Positions 11,012 to 22,661 of a DNA stretch of 64,000 bases are shown piece after piece. The notes below the pieces were generated by a model that did no database searches, was not told where the DNA came from, and saw only the letters and a list, made by a program, of their open reading frames with translations. Numbering within the stretch: position 1 is the stretch's first letter; each line of letters starts with the position of its first letter. Source of the stretch: Symbiodinium kawagutii (lineage: Eukaryota; Sar; Dinophyceae; Suessiales; Symbiodiniaceae); assembly GCA_009767595.1 (NCBI GenBank), contig VSDK01012543.1, positions 615,534 through 679,533 on the forward strand. Direction: 5' to 3'. The position numbers and the translations under genes are program-made.

Positions 11012-11679
11012 CTGCCGGCATGGTATGTGGTTTCCCGTGTCCCGGTTTCAGCGGGCCATGAGGGGTTACGCATGTCCAGCGCTGGATACTGAGGAAATCA
11101 CCGTCAGCAATGATGTCAATTACAGTCACACTAATCTCAACGCAAACAAATGTTCAAAAAAGCTGCCAATGTGAATGTCAGTGGATATATCACGAAGGAT
11201 GCCCGCTTGGTTCTCAATGAATAGTCCTTATGTCCAGTTCAACCCTAACCAACCAAACCTCAGTTCCCTCAAGCAGCGGCAGCGCAAGCGGCAGCCATTT
11301 TGGACACACGGCTGTTTGGGATCCTTGAGCCCAACAGCAGGGTACATAGCAGTTGCTATGGTGTTTTGACATACTGTGCTGTGACTGCACGCTCACTCGC
11401 ACCCCCCTAGAGGGTTGAGCATGAGTCAACTGTCATCTCAATGAATTCACTATAGTGACTTCGCGCGACCAATTTCAGAAATGATAACAGATTATCACAT
11501 GACCACATGACGTCGTTGACATCGTGGTCAAATAGGTTTCAGATCGACAATACCGTTGTTATATCGACCATCCACCTACTGCGGAACAGCTTGTCATCAG
11601 TTGGTCAAGTCGCTCAAAAAATTCATATTGGTCAAACTGAACAACATTTCAACATCGCCGCGCTCAGCCCGTTCAGTAC

Positions 11680-11771
11680 CTGACGCAGTGATCCTCAAGT
11701 GGCCTTCTCAGGTTCTTCTTGCATCGTTTATGGCGCTTGGAAGATGATGCGGCACCTTCTAGACCTTCCAT
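11680..11771 (-). CDS. Candidate exon, Lys/Arg-rich, upstream of the kinase-like exon
   Basis: A minus-strand open stretch begins with MEGLEGAASSS, continues into a basic run (KRHKRCKKNLRR) and ends at EDHCV before a textbook donor GTCAG|GTACTG (intron from 11679). It lies 0.7 kb upstream, in reading direction, of the kinase-loop exon. Phases do not join directly: this exon ends in phase 2 and the kinase exon starts in phase 0, so an extra exon would be needed; the GC-rich island at about 11280-11325 could supply it. The upstream limit is unclear because the frame stays open past the Met and no good acceptor was found. No domain recognised. Confidence 0.27.
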
Positions 11772-12765
11772 CTCGAGATCAGCGGATGTGTCAGGATATG
11801 AGGTACCAAATTTGATTTAAATCACAATATGCTTGAAGTAATGCCATACTATGCCATAGTATGGCAGATCATACCAACTTAGTTTAGATTTAGCTAATTA
11901 AAAACCATATCATACCATACTCTGTGCTTTTGCACCAGGTTCTTTGCACATTATATGATATTCAAACAAATCATACCGCATTGCGCCATTTGATGCCATA
12001 TGCTGTAATATCATACCATGTGGTGTAATCTCTTGCTGTATAATGTCACATTCCATATGTGAAACATATCTTACAATATCACAAAAAGTTGTTCCATATA
12101 AAACTTAATCCAGCTATACTATACCATATTATGTCTTTACACCACATTGCACACCAAATCAAGCTATACAATACATCATATTATGCCATTTCAAACCATG
12201 TTGTACCATATTGTGCCATTTTCTATCATATTTTTCCATACTTTAGCATCGGGTGCCTGGTGTGGTATTTTCTATCATATTTTACTATATTTTAGCATCT
12301 AGTGCCTGATGTTATATCCAACAATATCATATACATTTACCATATTATACCACGTTTTGTCATTTGATTCCATGTGTCTTTGTATTTTACAACATAGTAT
12401 ACTCTTAAATCTTTACAGAACATCAGATTCATCATATCATGTAATATAAGCCTACACTGTTGCATATGATACCATGTTACAACATATTGTGGAATCAGTT
12501 GTTTTTTGTAATTTGCATTGGATTTGTGCTTTCATTCCTAGCTATGGAAAGGGGTGGTCAGAGATATACATAGATGTCATATTATTGATATTTGGTTGCA
12601 GCCTACCATTTACTAGTGTATCATTCACTCATGCCTTGGGCTGACAGGATTGAAGGACGAATAACCATGCACATCTAATAAAAAAACGGGTGTATATCTT
12701 CCAACCCTGGTAAGTCTTGAGTTGGTCTTAAGACCTCCAGGAATCCATCCCTGGGATCAAAGATT
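11772..12765. repeat. Long ATACCATATTATGCCATA-type block
   Basis: Degenerate repeats of CATATCATACCATATTATG cover about 11815-12530 with no fixed period visible. From 12530 to 12765 the DNA is unique-looking with no gene supported. Confidence 0.6.
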
Positions 12766-12999
12766 CAAGATTCAAGATTCTGGGGAAACTTCTTGAATCC
12801 AAGGCCTGGATTCAAGATTCAAGATTCAAGATTCCAGGAAAAACTTCTTGAATCCAGGGCCTGGATTCAAGATTCAAGATTTCAGAAAAAACTTCTTGAA
12901 TCCAGGGCCTGGATTCAAGATTCAAGATTCAAGATTCCAGGAAAAACTTCTTGAATCCAGGGCCTGGATTCAAGATTCAAGATTCAAGATTTCAGAAAA
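12766..12999. repeat. About 54-bp tandem repeat ending at assembly gap
   Basis: Units begin CTTCTTGAATCCAGGGCCTGG, continue with two or three copies of ATTCAAG, and end TTCCAGGAAAAA or TTTCAGAAAAAA. At least four units are visible before the run of N. Confidence 0.9.
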
Positions 13000-13336
13000 N
13001 NNNNNNNNNNNNNNNNNNNNNNNNNNNNNNNNNNNNNNNNNNNNNNNNNNNNNNNNNNNNNNNNNNNNNNNNNNNNNNNNNNNNNNNNNNNNNNNNNNNN
13101 NNNNNNNNNNNNNNNNNNNNNNNNNNNNNNNNNNNNNNNNNNNNNNNNNNNNNNNNNNNNNNNNNNNNNNNNNNNNNNNNNNNNNNNNNNNNNNNNNNNN
13201 NNNNNNNNNNNNNNNNNNNNNNNNNNNNNNNNNNNNNNNNNNNNNNNNNNNNNNNNNNNNNNNNNNNNNNNNNNNNNNNNNNNNNNNNNNNNNNNNNNNN
13301 NNNNNNNNNNNNNNNNNNNNNNNNNNNNNNNNNNNN
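13000..13336. other. Assembly gap (337 N)
   Basis: A run of N between the 54-bp tandem repeat and a TA dinucleotide run. Both flanks are repeats that break assemblies. Open frames crossing it are meaningless. Confidence 1.

Positions 13337-13404
<68 letters not shown>
13337..13404. repeat. TA dinucleotide run
   Basis: About 34 uninterrupted TA units directly after the gap, followed by AAATAAATAAATATG. Confidence 0.97.
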
Positions 13405-13411
<7 letters not shown>

Positions 13412-13597
13412 ATAAATATGTAAATAAATGAATAAACATTATTATCTAAGATCCAAGGAATGGGGTACTTGCAATCACCATGGTCGCCACTCAATGGTGG
13501 GATTATCATCCAGTCGCAGTTCTTTGAGGCAAGTTTCGGACGTCCATAGCCTGACGACCGGTTCACTGCTGAACAAATTGGCTAATAATGGTCACCA

Positions 13598-13660
13598 TTA
13601 GTAGTTGTTTAACCAATAATAGGGGATAATCACCAACAATAATGGTTAAACAACTACTAA
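13598..13660. mobile_element. 63-bp foldback element
   Basis: TTAGTAGTTGTTTAACCA at the left end is matched exactly by its reverse complement at the right end, leaving a 27-bp centre. Only one copy was noticed in the window. Confidence 0.55.
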
Positions 13661-13721
13661 TAATATAAAAGGCAAAGCTTTCAGGAACGTTATGGGAATC
13701 TGCTGATCATCGAAAACCATG

Positions 13722-13822
13722 TCTGGTTGGTGGTTGATCTACCCCTATGAAAAATATGATCGTCAATCAACCAACCATTGGTTGATACATTTAGGAAAGA
13801 ACTCTTAAATCCACCAGCCAGA
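13722..13822 (+). mobile_element. Family C element
   Basis: TCTGGTTGGTGGTTGATCTA to AAATCCACCAGCCAGA. Confidence 0.85.
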
Positions 13823-15200
13823 TGAAGACGCATCAGATATCTACTTCTCAAAGGGTTTCAAGTTGATCAGCTGCCAAAGATCAAGCCACCACTGATGTAC
13901 CGTGGGGGACACGAGAACGGTAGCCAAAAACAGCAACAAGAACTGAAACAAGTTATCAATGACATGTGATCATGGTACCAGTGCATTGCGGGGGCCTATT
14001 AGGAGTAGGGGATGATCACACCAAGTACAACTGCTTGGCTGGTAGCAAAAATGCTTTGGAACATCTGGCGATTCTCATAGTGGACAACTGATCCCCAGAA
14101 CGGATGGGTGATCAAAGTGAACAGCCAATGGCAACCTGCTATTTTTCAGATGATTCACCTATGGTGATTTTCGAGGACAGCTACCAAGACCAGCTTGCTG
14201 GATCTGGACCCTGGTTGCCACTGTAGTTATCCCAGTGATTTGATGGACTGATCTGATAGGCGTGATCGCGCTCAAATTCTATCGTAGTAAAACTGCTTGG
14301 GAAATGGAAGATGTGGAGATCGTACGGCTCCTAAGTTGGGTGGGATACCGCAAGGATTGGTAGCTTCCTGGGATGAAAGATCATCATGAGCGGGGTGGAT
14401 TCAGGGCCTCCCTAAAACCAATTGGTTTTCTAGTAAATTCAAACAATTTCGCTGGGTAAAACGTATTTTCCTAGTATATGGATCATTTTTTGCAAAACCA
14501 ATTGGTTTCCTAGTAAATTTAGAAAAAATATGCTGGTTTATTGGTTACCCGTCATGGCTTGGCACGTACTCACTTGGTGAGTCCTTGGGCGCACTTGGAT
14601 GGCGCCTGGGCATGTCGACGCATGTTGCAAAAGGTTCGCTTTGGTCTCACGACCTGAGAACAGCGTGGGGATCTGATCAACGGGGGACCATCGCCAGGAT
14701 GGTGAGGAATAGTGGTGGTTAATCTGTGGAAGATCAGTGGTGGTTGATCTGGTTAATCTGTCAATGGTGAATGTGTTGATCACAATGAATCTGTGTAAGA
14801 AGCAAACATTACAAAAAACAGCGAAAAATAGATATCATCCGTGCATCTATGGGACTTGCGAACAGAATTGACCTTGCCAACTTGCAAGACATGGGTGCGC
14901 TGCTCGGTTTTTGGGCTTCGATTTTGGAGGATGCTCAAGTCAAAGCCTCAAACCAGCGAACCCAATATAGTATTACTCATGGATAAATCTTGGGACTCGT
15001 GGGTAGCTGATTAGGTTGAAAACGGTGACAGTCAAAACCTGAGTCTCAGGGCGTTCCCAGCAAAGTTGGGGGAAAATTCGAGACTCGAAGGACTTTTGAT
15101 GTTCCTGTGCTTGGAGAAACTGAACTGCCACCACTGCACGGTCTGAGCCATGGCATCGATCTTCCCATTGGGGCGCTGTGTGGGCAGCTGTGATCTGAAT
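13823..15200. other. Non-coding DNA, no gene supported
   Basis: Less repetitive than its neighbours. A 26-bp unit containing CCAATTGGTTTYCTAGTAAA occurs twice, at about 14414 and 14494. No frame with splice signals or a recognised domain was found. Confidence 0.45.
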
Positions 15201-15202
15201 CG

Positions 15203-15308
15203 CGTGGTGGTTTCTTAAAATAGGGGTCCCCCCAAATCATCCAGTTTATTAGACATTTATATTCATAAACCAACCATTTTGGGTACCCCCATTTTGAGAA
15301 ACCACCAG
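15203..15308 (+). mobile_element. Family A element, complete
   Basis: GTGGTGGTTTCTTAAAATAG to ATTTTGAGAAACCACCA. GAATCGC occurs just outside both ends (15197-15203 and 15310-15317), a possible target duplication. Confidence 0.85.
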
Positions 15309-15938
15309 GTGAATCGCCTTGATTGCCATGAAAAAAAATAGAGACTCTAGAGACACGGATTGGAATTCGTGGGAACTGCGGAAAGGGGCCGAGATGTCGT
15401 CTCAGTGTTTAGGGGGATCTGCATTGGTACCACTGTGCCGAGATGACAGTAGACCACCCCCTATTGGCTTGATAGCTGGAGTACCTCCAAGTATTTTGGT
15501 GCCTAAACAGTCAAGTATTTGGATCAGTCTATTCTAAACTTCCATACTATTTTCATGGCAAACAATACTGTATTCAAAATAAGATGGAGAACTAACATCT
15601 TTATTGACAATCTTGATCTAAACGATGAAACCACGAATAAGATGAGGTCCTTAACTATTGTTAATCGACTGCCTTTGCACGTTCTTTTGTTTTTATCAAC
15701 CATTAGTCAATCAGTTTGGTAGAACATTTACTAATTAACTCCAATTATTTCATTGAGATCCAATTTTCATACACTAGTGAACCCTTAGAATAATATTTCA
15801 CATCGATTTTCTATATTTAACTGGTTATTACCACTAATGATACACTGGGGTCAACTAGTTAACATATACCAGTTATCGACTAGATGGGATACACTAGTTA
15901 ACCCTTAGAGGAACATTTCACATCGATTTTCCATATTT
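15309..15938. other. AT-rich DNA with a 55-bp direct repeat
   Basis: TTTCACATCGATTTTC with its upstream ACACTAGT..AACCCTTAGA occurs at about 15770-15828 and again at 15889-15938. The second copy runs straight into an element B. No gene seen. Confidence 0.55.
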
Positions 15939-16157
15939 GGCAGTGGGTCAAAACCCTGTCTCCTTGGTTCCCCTATCATTAACCAGTGTTTTCCCTATAG
16001 TTTGATTGGTAAATCTTCCATTCACTGGTTGGTTAATATTGACCCATGGCCATTGATAGCTGGTATATATCCCCTACTATTGTTACTTGTTATCCCGCTA
16101 TGATTAACCATTAACCAGCTAGTTGACCATTGGTTAGTTAATATTTACCCATGGCCA
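15939..16157 (+). mobile_element. Family B + B' composite
   Basis: B runs GGCAGTGGGTCAAAACCCTG to AATATTGACCCATGGCCATT. B' follows at once, TAGCTGGTATATATCCCCTA to ATTTACCCATGGCCA. Confidence 0.8.
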
Positions 16158-16330
16158 TTTATTACCACAAATTCTAGGCTGTTCAACTGGTTGGATCCCA
16201 TCTTCGCTGGTGCTCGAGGCTCCGACGCATCATGGGGCGCTCCTGAGCTGCGAGATGCTGCTGGAACCCACCAGGTGTGTTAACCAGTCGAGATTGGTTT
16301 TCACTACTTCTGGCTTCATTAGTTAGTTAA

Positions 16331-16453
16331 CTACAAGGTGGGCCCCCAGCAGTTGTAAGTTGGGTTATAACTTATAACCCTTATAAGTGGTAGTTAACCC
16401 TAGTTAAGTTAGTTATAAACCAACTTATAAGTGGTTGGGGGCCCACCTTGTAG
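16331..16453. mobile_element. Element E: 123-bp foldback with long inverted arms
   Basis: The left end CTACAAGGTGGGCCCCCAGC matches the right end in inverse with two bases different at the inner side, and the arms continue as AAGTTGGGTTATAACTTATA against TTATAAACCAACTTATAAGT. Nearly the whole element can fold on itself. It is single-copy in this window. Its GC-rich tips contrast with the AT-rich surroundings. Confidence 0.75.
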
Positions 16454-17502
16454 TAAATGGTTAAATGGTAAACTTATGGTTTTCACTAGTTATTAGTTAG
16501 ACTGGTGAACACTGACCGGTTTTTGTGTCTAACTAGTTATCGTTAACCTCAAATGTTTTCACTAGCTATTGTTACTTACAATATGAAGTCAAATGGTTAA
16601 CCATACTAGAAGGCTTGATATTCATTTATGATCTTTATAAAGTTGATTATGTTGGCTAGTAGACCTCATTGGTGGTCAAAGGAACTCATGAGTAAAAATC
16701 GGTACAACTCAGAAGCTAGCTGCTAGCTCGTGCCGGCGTCTCCGGGTCGAGCCTCTCAGTATTCATAGCTAGTTCGAACCCTGGGCTACCAAGAATATGG
16801 GTCATACCTTACATACCAGCACGGTGTGCAGGAGTTGTAGTCATTACTTATGCTGAATCATTAGTTGTCCAACTGATTTCTCACGACCGGATTCTGGTTG
16901 AACATGGCTGACATCACGAACCAGTCATGCATGCTGGCGCCCACAACGCCCAATTCCCTACAGAATGATGGGTCCAGTGCGGAAACCATGAGATCTATTC
17001 TTGCTTGTAGCTGGTGGGTCCAGGTTCAAAAAAGTTAGCCACTACAATTCCACTGAATCAACCTGGCTATTGCTCGTGATCAGCCCCTGTTACCATGAAA
17101 GAAGCATGAACTGATTGATCAACGTGAGTCCATCAATTGGGCTACCTCGGTACCATCCCAAAGTTTGTGAGTTTCGCGCCGTTTGGTGATTCAACCATGA
17201 ACGGTTGTCAACCATTCGTCATGAGTCACAATCACACACAATTCTGATGATCAACCATTATCATTCCGCCACTGGTTGATAGCCATCAATATCCATTATA
17301 AGCATGTATGGACAGCTGAATGCTTAATTACCATGAATGGTTGTTCATTATATCCTTCAAATCAGTTTAAAAGAACATTAATGAATATACTGTATCAACA
17401 ACCATTCATTGTTGTAGAACAGCTGTGTTTAACAACAATTCAGTTGCTGTTGTCAAGTCCTATCATTTATGATTGTCATATTATGGCTATTAACAACCAC
17501 AA
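16454..17502. other. Repeat-rich DNA, no gene supported
   Basis: Degenerate GGTTAACCATTAG/ACTAGTTATT sequence to about 16700, then mixed DNA. One tRNA-like GTTCGAACC at 16772-16780 has no tRNA around it. From 17180 the CAACCATT repeat type returns. Confidence 0.45.
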
Positions 17503-17620
17503 ATGGCTATGGGTCAAAACCCTGTACCCCTGGTTCCCCATCATAAACCATGGCTTTCCCTATGAAATTGTTGGTGATTACCTTCCATTAGGTGGTTTAT
17601 TAATATTGACCCATAGCCAT
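17503..17620 (+). mobile_element. Family B element, solo, complete
   Basis: ATGGCTATGGGTCAAAACCC to AATATTGACCCATAGCCAT; ends are perfect inverse repeats over 14 bp. Confidence 0.88.
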
Positions 17621-17723
17621 GATCAACAACCACACATCAACCATTTAATTAATAATGCGAGCTAAGGAATGATAACCAGTTGACAATAATCCTTAAACAC
17701 CCATTCCTTATCAACATAATTAA

Positions 17724-17843
17724 ATGGCAGTGGGTCAAAACCCCGTACCCCTGGTTCCCCATCATTAACCATTATTTGCCCCATAGTTTTGTTGGTTATT
17801 CATCCCCCACTGTTGGTTGGTTCATATTGACCCATCACCACAT
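17724..17843 (+). mobile_element. Family B element, solo
   Basis: ATGGCAGTGGGTCAAAACCC to CATATTGACCCATCACCACA. Only about 100 bp from the previous copy, same orientation. Confidence 0.8.
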
Positions 17844-18449
17844 GGTTATGCAGCCATCAACCAGCTACCATCAACAACGATGCCCTAAGCAGACGGCGCT
17901 GTTGCAACGCCGCGCGTTCCGGGCGTTCCTCTGGCTCAGCGAAGACTTTGGATTTGGCGTTCCTTTCCGCATCCGCCTATGGCCGGAAGCTGGCGAAGCG
18001 GCAGCTGGGGCAAGCAGGTTGCTGTTGTGAAGCAGTGCGGCTCATCAGTTAGAAACCGGGAGTGAAACTGGTTGGGAATCCGGAGTCCATGTTGGGAATG
18101 CACGGGTTTTCTGCATCACTCGTTACGAACTGGTGCCAGAGACATTTCGTTTAAGAATCATATATACATATAAATCACAAACAATTATGGTTAATGCTTT
18201 CTCATACCCATGCTTGACGAATAGCTAAAAAACATGGTAAATAATGGTAAACACACATTTACCAACAATGAAAATGGTCTGAATCACAAAGCTTTAAACC
18301 ATCAATGGTTGATAAATATTATGCATAGTTCACGCTTACTTAGATCTTATCGCTGAGTTCAAAGTATTGTAACAATTACTTAGTAGACAAGAATAAGTCA
18401 CGAAGTTGCAGCACAATGGCTGACCAATCAGGCCCCTGATTTCAAGCCA
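17844..18449. other. GC-rich island in repeat DNA
   Basis: The stretch 17880-18035 is GC-rich (ACGGCGCTGTTGCAACGCCG and onward) and open in one plus frame and at least one minus frame, so it may be an exon of undecided strand. The rest is low-complexity AT-rich DNA. Confidence 0.35.
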
Positions 18450-18554
18450 AATGGCTGTGGGTCAAAACCCTGTACCCCTGGTTCCCATCATTAACCATTG
18501 TTTTCCCCATGAAATTGTTGTTTAATATTGATGGTTAATATTGACCCATAGCCA
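18450..18554 (+). mobile_element. Family B element, solo, complete
   Basis: ATGGCTGTGGGTCAAAACCC to AATATTGACCCATAGCCA. AAAT or CAAATG at both edges may be the target duplication. Confidence 0.85.
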
Positions 18555-19500
18555 AATGCCTTGATCCTTTTTAAATGTTGGCAAGAAGAGGATGCTCCAC
18601 TGGCAGATGACACGCGGCAGGAAAGGCTACGTGGCTTACGCAACCAATAGGCTACGGTATGTTGCTCCACCCCTTTGTCGTCTAGACCGATTTCCAACTC
18701 TGGTGTTGGACACTCTTGATGACAGGACGTTGGGACTCTCCATGAAGGTGGATTCATGTGAGAGCGGGACAATAAGGAAAATTGATGTGATGTTGATGAA
18801 GGGCTAACAGGAACAAAGGCATTCTTGGGCTGTAAGATTGACGGTTGCTGGTTGCTTCATGTCGATGTCATTGATTTAGGAGGCTCTTTGCTTGTTGCGG
18901 TTCCTCCCGAATATGTTGCACATCTGGCCCCTGAAATGACTCTTGTGGCCACTGAAAACCAGGTACTTCGTTGGCTCAAAACTGGACAAAAGCGGCGCTG
19001 CTTAGATGATTGGCTTGGCGCTACCAGCGATGAATCATCAGTTCATCCAGCGATGGAACCATTCTCTGCGCTGGACGGTAGCTGTCATCAGGCATCATCA
19101 GTTGGCTCGTTCCCTGCGATAGCCTAGCTTCCAAGTCGCAGGGGATGCGACTATCACACTGAGTTGGCCGAACAAATTGTTGATATTGGTGCTTTGATCA
19201 TGGTTAAAGAGAGGCTTCTACACCAAAGTTATGACCCAAACGACTAACTCAACTGCGATGATTGAGGTTAAATGGGATAAAGGATAGTCATCAATGATGT
19301 GAGACACCCTGTTGGCTGGCTGATCCCTGTTAGCTAGCTGATTGATGCGAAATGACTGTGGATGAGACCCGCAGGCTGTTGAGCATAGCTATGGTTGGTC
19401 ATGGCTGGTGTTGAAGATCACCAATCGCCAACGAAACGAATCATCAAATCACTCAAGCATCAACAACTATGATCACCAATTCTCACCATTCGTAAGTAGT
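18555..19500. other. Relatively unique DNA with open plus-strand frames
   Basis: Two adjacent plus-strand stretches, 18592-18805 and 18825-19125, are open and largely free of simple repeats. The second includes LVAVPPEYVAHLAPEMTLVA. A minus frame overlaps the first. No domain or splice pattern recognised, so no gene is called. Confidence 0.3.
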
Positions 19501-19505
19501 AAATC

Positions 19506-19690
19506 ATGATCACCATGACTCACCCACCAACTAACCAACCAACCATTCACCAACCACTCACCCACCAACTAGCCACCAACCAACCCCCAACCATTCACCA
19601 ACTAACCACCAATCAACTAACCACCCACCAACTAACCAACCAACCACTCACCCCCAACCAACCAACCCCCAACCCCCAACCATCCTGGCA
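19506..19690. repeat. CCAACCAACTAACCACC simple repeat
   Basis: Degenerate CCAACCAACTAACCACC sequence, strongly C-rich on this strand, giving a Thr/Asn/Gln/Pro-rich spurious ORF. Confidence 0.85.
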
Positions 19691-19870
19691 TCCTCACCCG
19701 CCACCACCTTCGCGGTACGCGCCTGGGCACAGGCCTCCGCCAGGGTCAACATCTTTGGCGGCGCACTGATCTGCCTGGAGCGGCGAGCCGTGGGACTTCG
19801 CTTCGTGGTTCGGTGGCGGTGAGCTTCGCCCATGGGCACCGCCATGGATGGAGAAACCATTGTGGAGTTA
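19691..19870. other. GC-rich island between simple repeats
   Basis: About 170 bp of GC-rich DNA open on both strands. It may be an exon; the strand cannot be decided and no domain is recognised. Confidence 0.25.
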
Positions 19871-20600
19871 TTCATGAACGATGGTTGGTATTAATTATTG
19901 ATGTTGATGGCTATCAACCATCATAACCAGTTGGTTAACATTGATGTTATGATGGGATTTTCAATGGTTATCAATGGTTGGTATTGATGCTTGATATTGA
20001 AATAACCATTGATGTTATTGATGTTATGATGGTTCATTGTTGAGTTTAAGAATCCTCTTAACCATTTGATAACCATCACAACATCACAATCATTGATGGT
20101 TAGAATATGGATGATTCATATTGATGGCATGATTGTCATCAATGGTTGGTATTGATTATTGTTGATGATTGGTATGAGAAATTCATGATGCTTCTGAATC
20201 GATGGTTGATATTGATGGTTGGGGTTGTTATTGATGGTGGTACTGACGCTTAATGGGTGGTTATTAAACATGGATGAATGATGGTTGCTATCAGAAATCA
20301 TGTCAGATTGATGGTTGAACTATGGATGGTTAATATGGATGGTCATTATGGATGGTATTGATGGTTGGTATTGATTGATGGTTGTTCATTGGTGGTTGGT
20401 ACTGATGGTTGGTACTGATGGTTGTTATTGATGTCTATGTTGTTATTTATCAGCTAATGAATGTTGTATGATGGTTGTTATTAATCAATTGTTGTTCATT
20501 TATTGTGTTCATTAAACATCATGTATAATTCATAATGATGTTCATATATCGGTGGTTGAATGATGGTTGGTATTGATGGTGAATGGTTGTGGCTAAATGG
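19871..20600. repeat. TTGATGGTTGGTATTGATGG block
   Basis: About 730 bp of degenerate TTGATGGTTGGTATTGATGG, G-rich on this strand, the complement-sense version of the CAACCATCA blocks elsewhere. Confidence 0.85.
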
Positions 20601-20728
20601 TGGTCAAAGGATCGTGAAAGAAATACTGACCAACAATCGTGGCAGATCTTTGGTGATTAGAACTAGCAGGAGTAAACATATGATATGTTTGCAACCACGG
20701 AATCCACAACAAGAATGTTTTGTTCAAA

Positions 20729-20792
20729 CTATGACGTCTTGCACATAAACTATGTCGTCTTGCGCATTAACTATGTCGTCTTGCGTATCAGA
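20729..20792. repeat. About 23-bp tandem repeat, three units
   Basis: AACTATGTCGTCTTGCGCAT-type units occur three times in a row (first with ACTATGACGTCTTGCACAT). Confidence 0.8.
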
Positions 20793-21746
20793 AACATGAT
20801 GAAACATGATGGACATGCTGTTTGTCACCAACAAAGTCATCCTCCTGGTAAACAATCCACATCAGCAGCGAGCTGAGGCTAGGATCAACGCCGTTGCGAC
20901 AGTTGCCTTTGGGGGTGATCATGTTGTGCCTCAACTAACTGCTAGGGTCAAAATCAACATTTTCCAAGCTTGAGTGAATGTAAGCCATGGTTGATGCTCA
21001 CGATATTGGCTATGGCCCAAAAAATGAGACATCAATGGTCATTGCTCTCATCGGCCAACAATACACCATTCACGAGCCATTGACTGATCAATAACCAACG
21101 GTTCTGACCATCATTATTAAGCACTGATGAACCGTCTGCTACTCAGCATCATTCTTGACATCAATTACCATCATTGACCATCAGGAACAATCTATGACCA
21201 ATCATTCAAAGATGGTAAATGATGATCATGATGGATATTATCTTTATCATATCATTCAATGATTATTACCATTGTCATCAATTACCATGACTTGACCATC
21301 CATGAAACATCAATCCATCGCCATCTGACCGGTACTTCTCCATGGATTATGGCCTGGAGCTTCTCCGCAACAAAATCAATCAGCTGATAATGATTAGTCA
21401 AGGGATTTCTGGTGAGTCAACAGTTGAAAAAACGTATGCAAACATCAAATTGTTCAATATCTGTTGTTCAAGCAAAATGTCAAATAAACTGTTCATCAAG
21501 GATCAATCGCCATCGGCTTCGGTTCGACTTGCAAGTGCCGCGTTCGAACTTCCAGGCTGCCCCAGCACATGGGCGGCGACCGACAACAACAGCAGCAGCA
21601 GCCATGGTAACAACAACCGACCAAGTCATCGCCCCTACCGTGGTTGGATGCAGGCCATTCACAAAGCTTCAGCGGCGATCCAAGCTGTAGGGGATAGATT
21701 CACAGTACCACTGTTTGAGCAGTCCCATAGTAACCATGGCACGGTT
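20793..21746. other. Repeat-rich DNA plus an open GC-rich stretch
   Basis: 20880-21340 is degenerate ATCATTGACCATCA sequence. 21530-21700 is GC-richer, open in two plus frames, and reads VPRSNFQAAPAHGRRP and later QVIAPTVVGCRPFTKL in one of them. No domain recognised. Confidence 0.3.
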
Positions 21747-21868
21747 CATATGGGTGTCCCTCAAAACAGGGGTACCCCCAAATCATCCTATAAACTAACC
21801 ATATATATATATTTATATTAATAACCTAACCATTTTTGGGTGCCACTATTTTGAGAAACACCCGTATG
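21747..21868 (+). mobile_element. Family A element, complete, with TA expansion
   Basis: CATATGGGTGTCCCTCAAAA to TTTTGAGAAACACCCGTATG. The interior carries an ATATATATATAT expansion. Confidence 0.85.
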
Positions 21869-22661
21869 AGAAGCATCACCAATAACGATAGTCTTTGCAC
21901 AGTCGTGGATCCAGCAACTCATCACAAATGTTTACACCCAAAAGAACAAGCACCAAGAATGAAGGAATGAACCAGACATGTGCTGATGCAGGGGTACTTC
22001 GGTGGAAGAATCGTGCTAGCTATGACTAAGCCTAGATCCACAGTTGGGTGAATCCAGAGCCACGTGGCCATCCCGTATCACCGCCTACCGAGAGTGTCAT
22101 TATGGCCCCAATTCATGGCCGGGCGAATCTGCTGCCTCTTGAATGAATTTGCGTTCGCTTGAGCGATGTCGATGTTATCCTCCTTGCCACAGGTGGATGG
22201 GTTGACAACCGGGGGCAGTGCTTGGTCCATAGCACAAACGCTGTCAGAAATCATCGACCTGGACTCCAATCCATGCGCGAGGGGATATATGGTGGGTACA
22301 GCGGAAGTGGGGCTCGTCCAGAAATGGATCCCAAACTGTATCAATACCACGATTCTTAACCTGGTAACCAGCAATTGTTGGAGTACAGCATTTATGGACA
22401 TGGCCATTTGATCTACTCCTTTGAGTAGGGGATTCCATGGACATGCCCCACCAATCCATTGTTTGATGTGTGTTTTTCCATTCGGCCATTCCTTACCTAT
22501 AGCTGTTCTTATGATTGGCACGTACCACGGTGCGGGCTGGTACGATTCTCCCAGCTACCAAATAGCGAAACCCCATGTTGCATAATCACAGTTCGTGGGC
22601 CATTTGTTCCCCGCAATGATCACCTCGCTCGGGAAACCTTGAATTTGGGGGCATCAGCATT
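21869..22661. other. Relatively unique DNA, possible exon(s) on the minus strand
   Basis: A minus frame is open from 22521 to 22078 (147 codons) and includes VCAMDQALPPVVNPSTCGKE. Two overlapping plus frames are also open over part of it. There is little simple repeat here. No domain recognised, so coding is only suspected. Confidence 0.28.

Noticed and set aside
12848..13566. Long open frames of 150-198 codons on both strands
   Set aside because: They cross the N gap and consist of unknown residues, TA repeat (Tyr-Ile) and minisatellite.
16760..16790. tRNA gene suggested by GTTCGAACC
   Set aside because: No matching T-stem, acceptor stem or anticodon arm around it.
17940..17965. Kinase DFG motif on the plus strand (reads SEDFGFG)
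   Set aside because: Opposite strand to the P-loop exon, wrong context around DFG, and the island is also open on minus.
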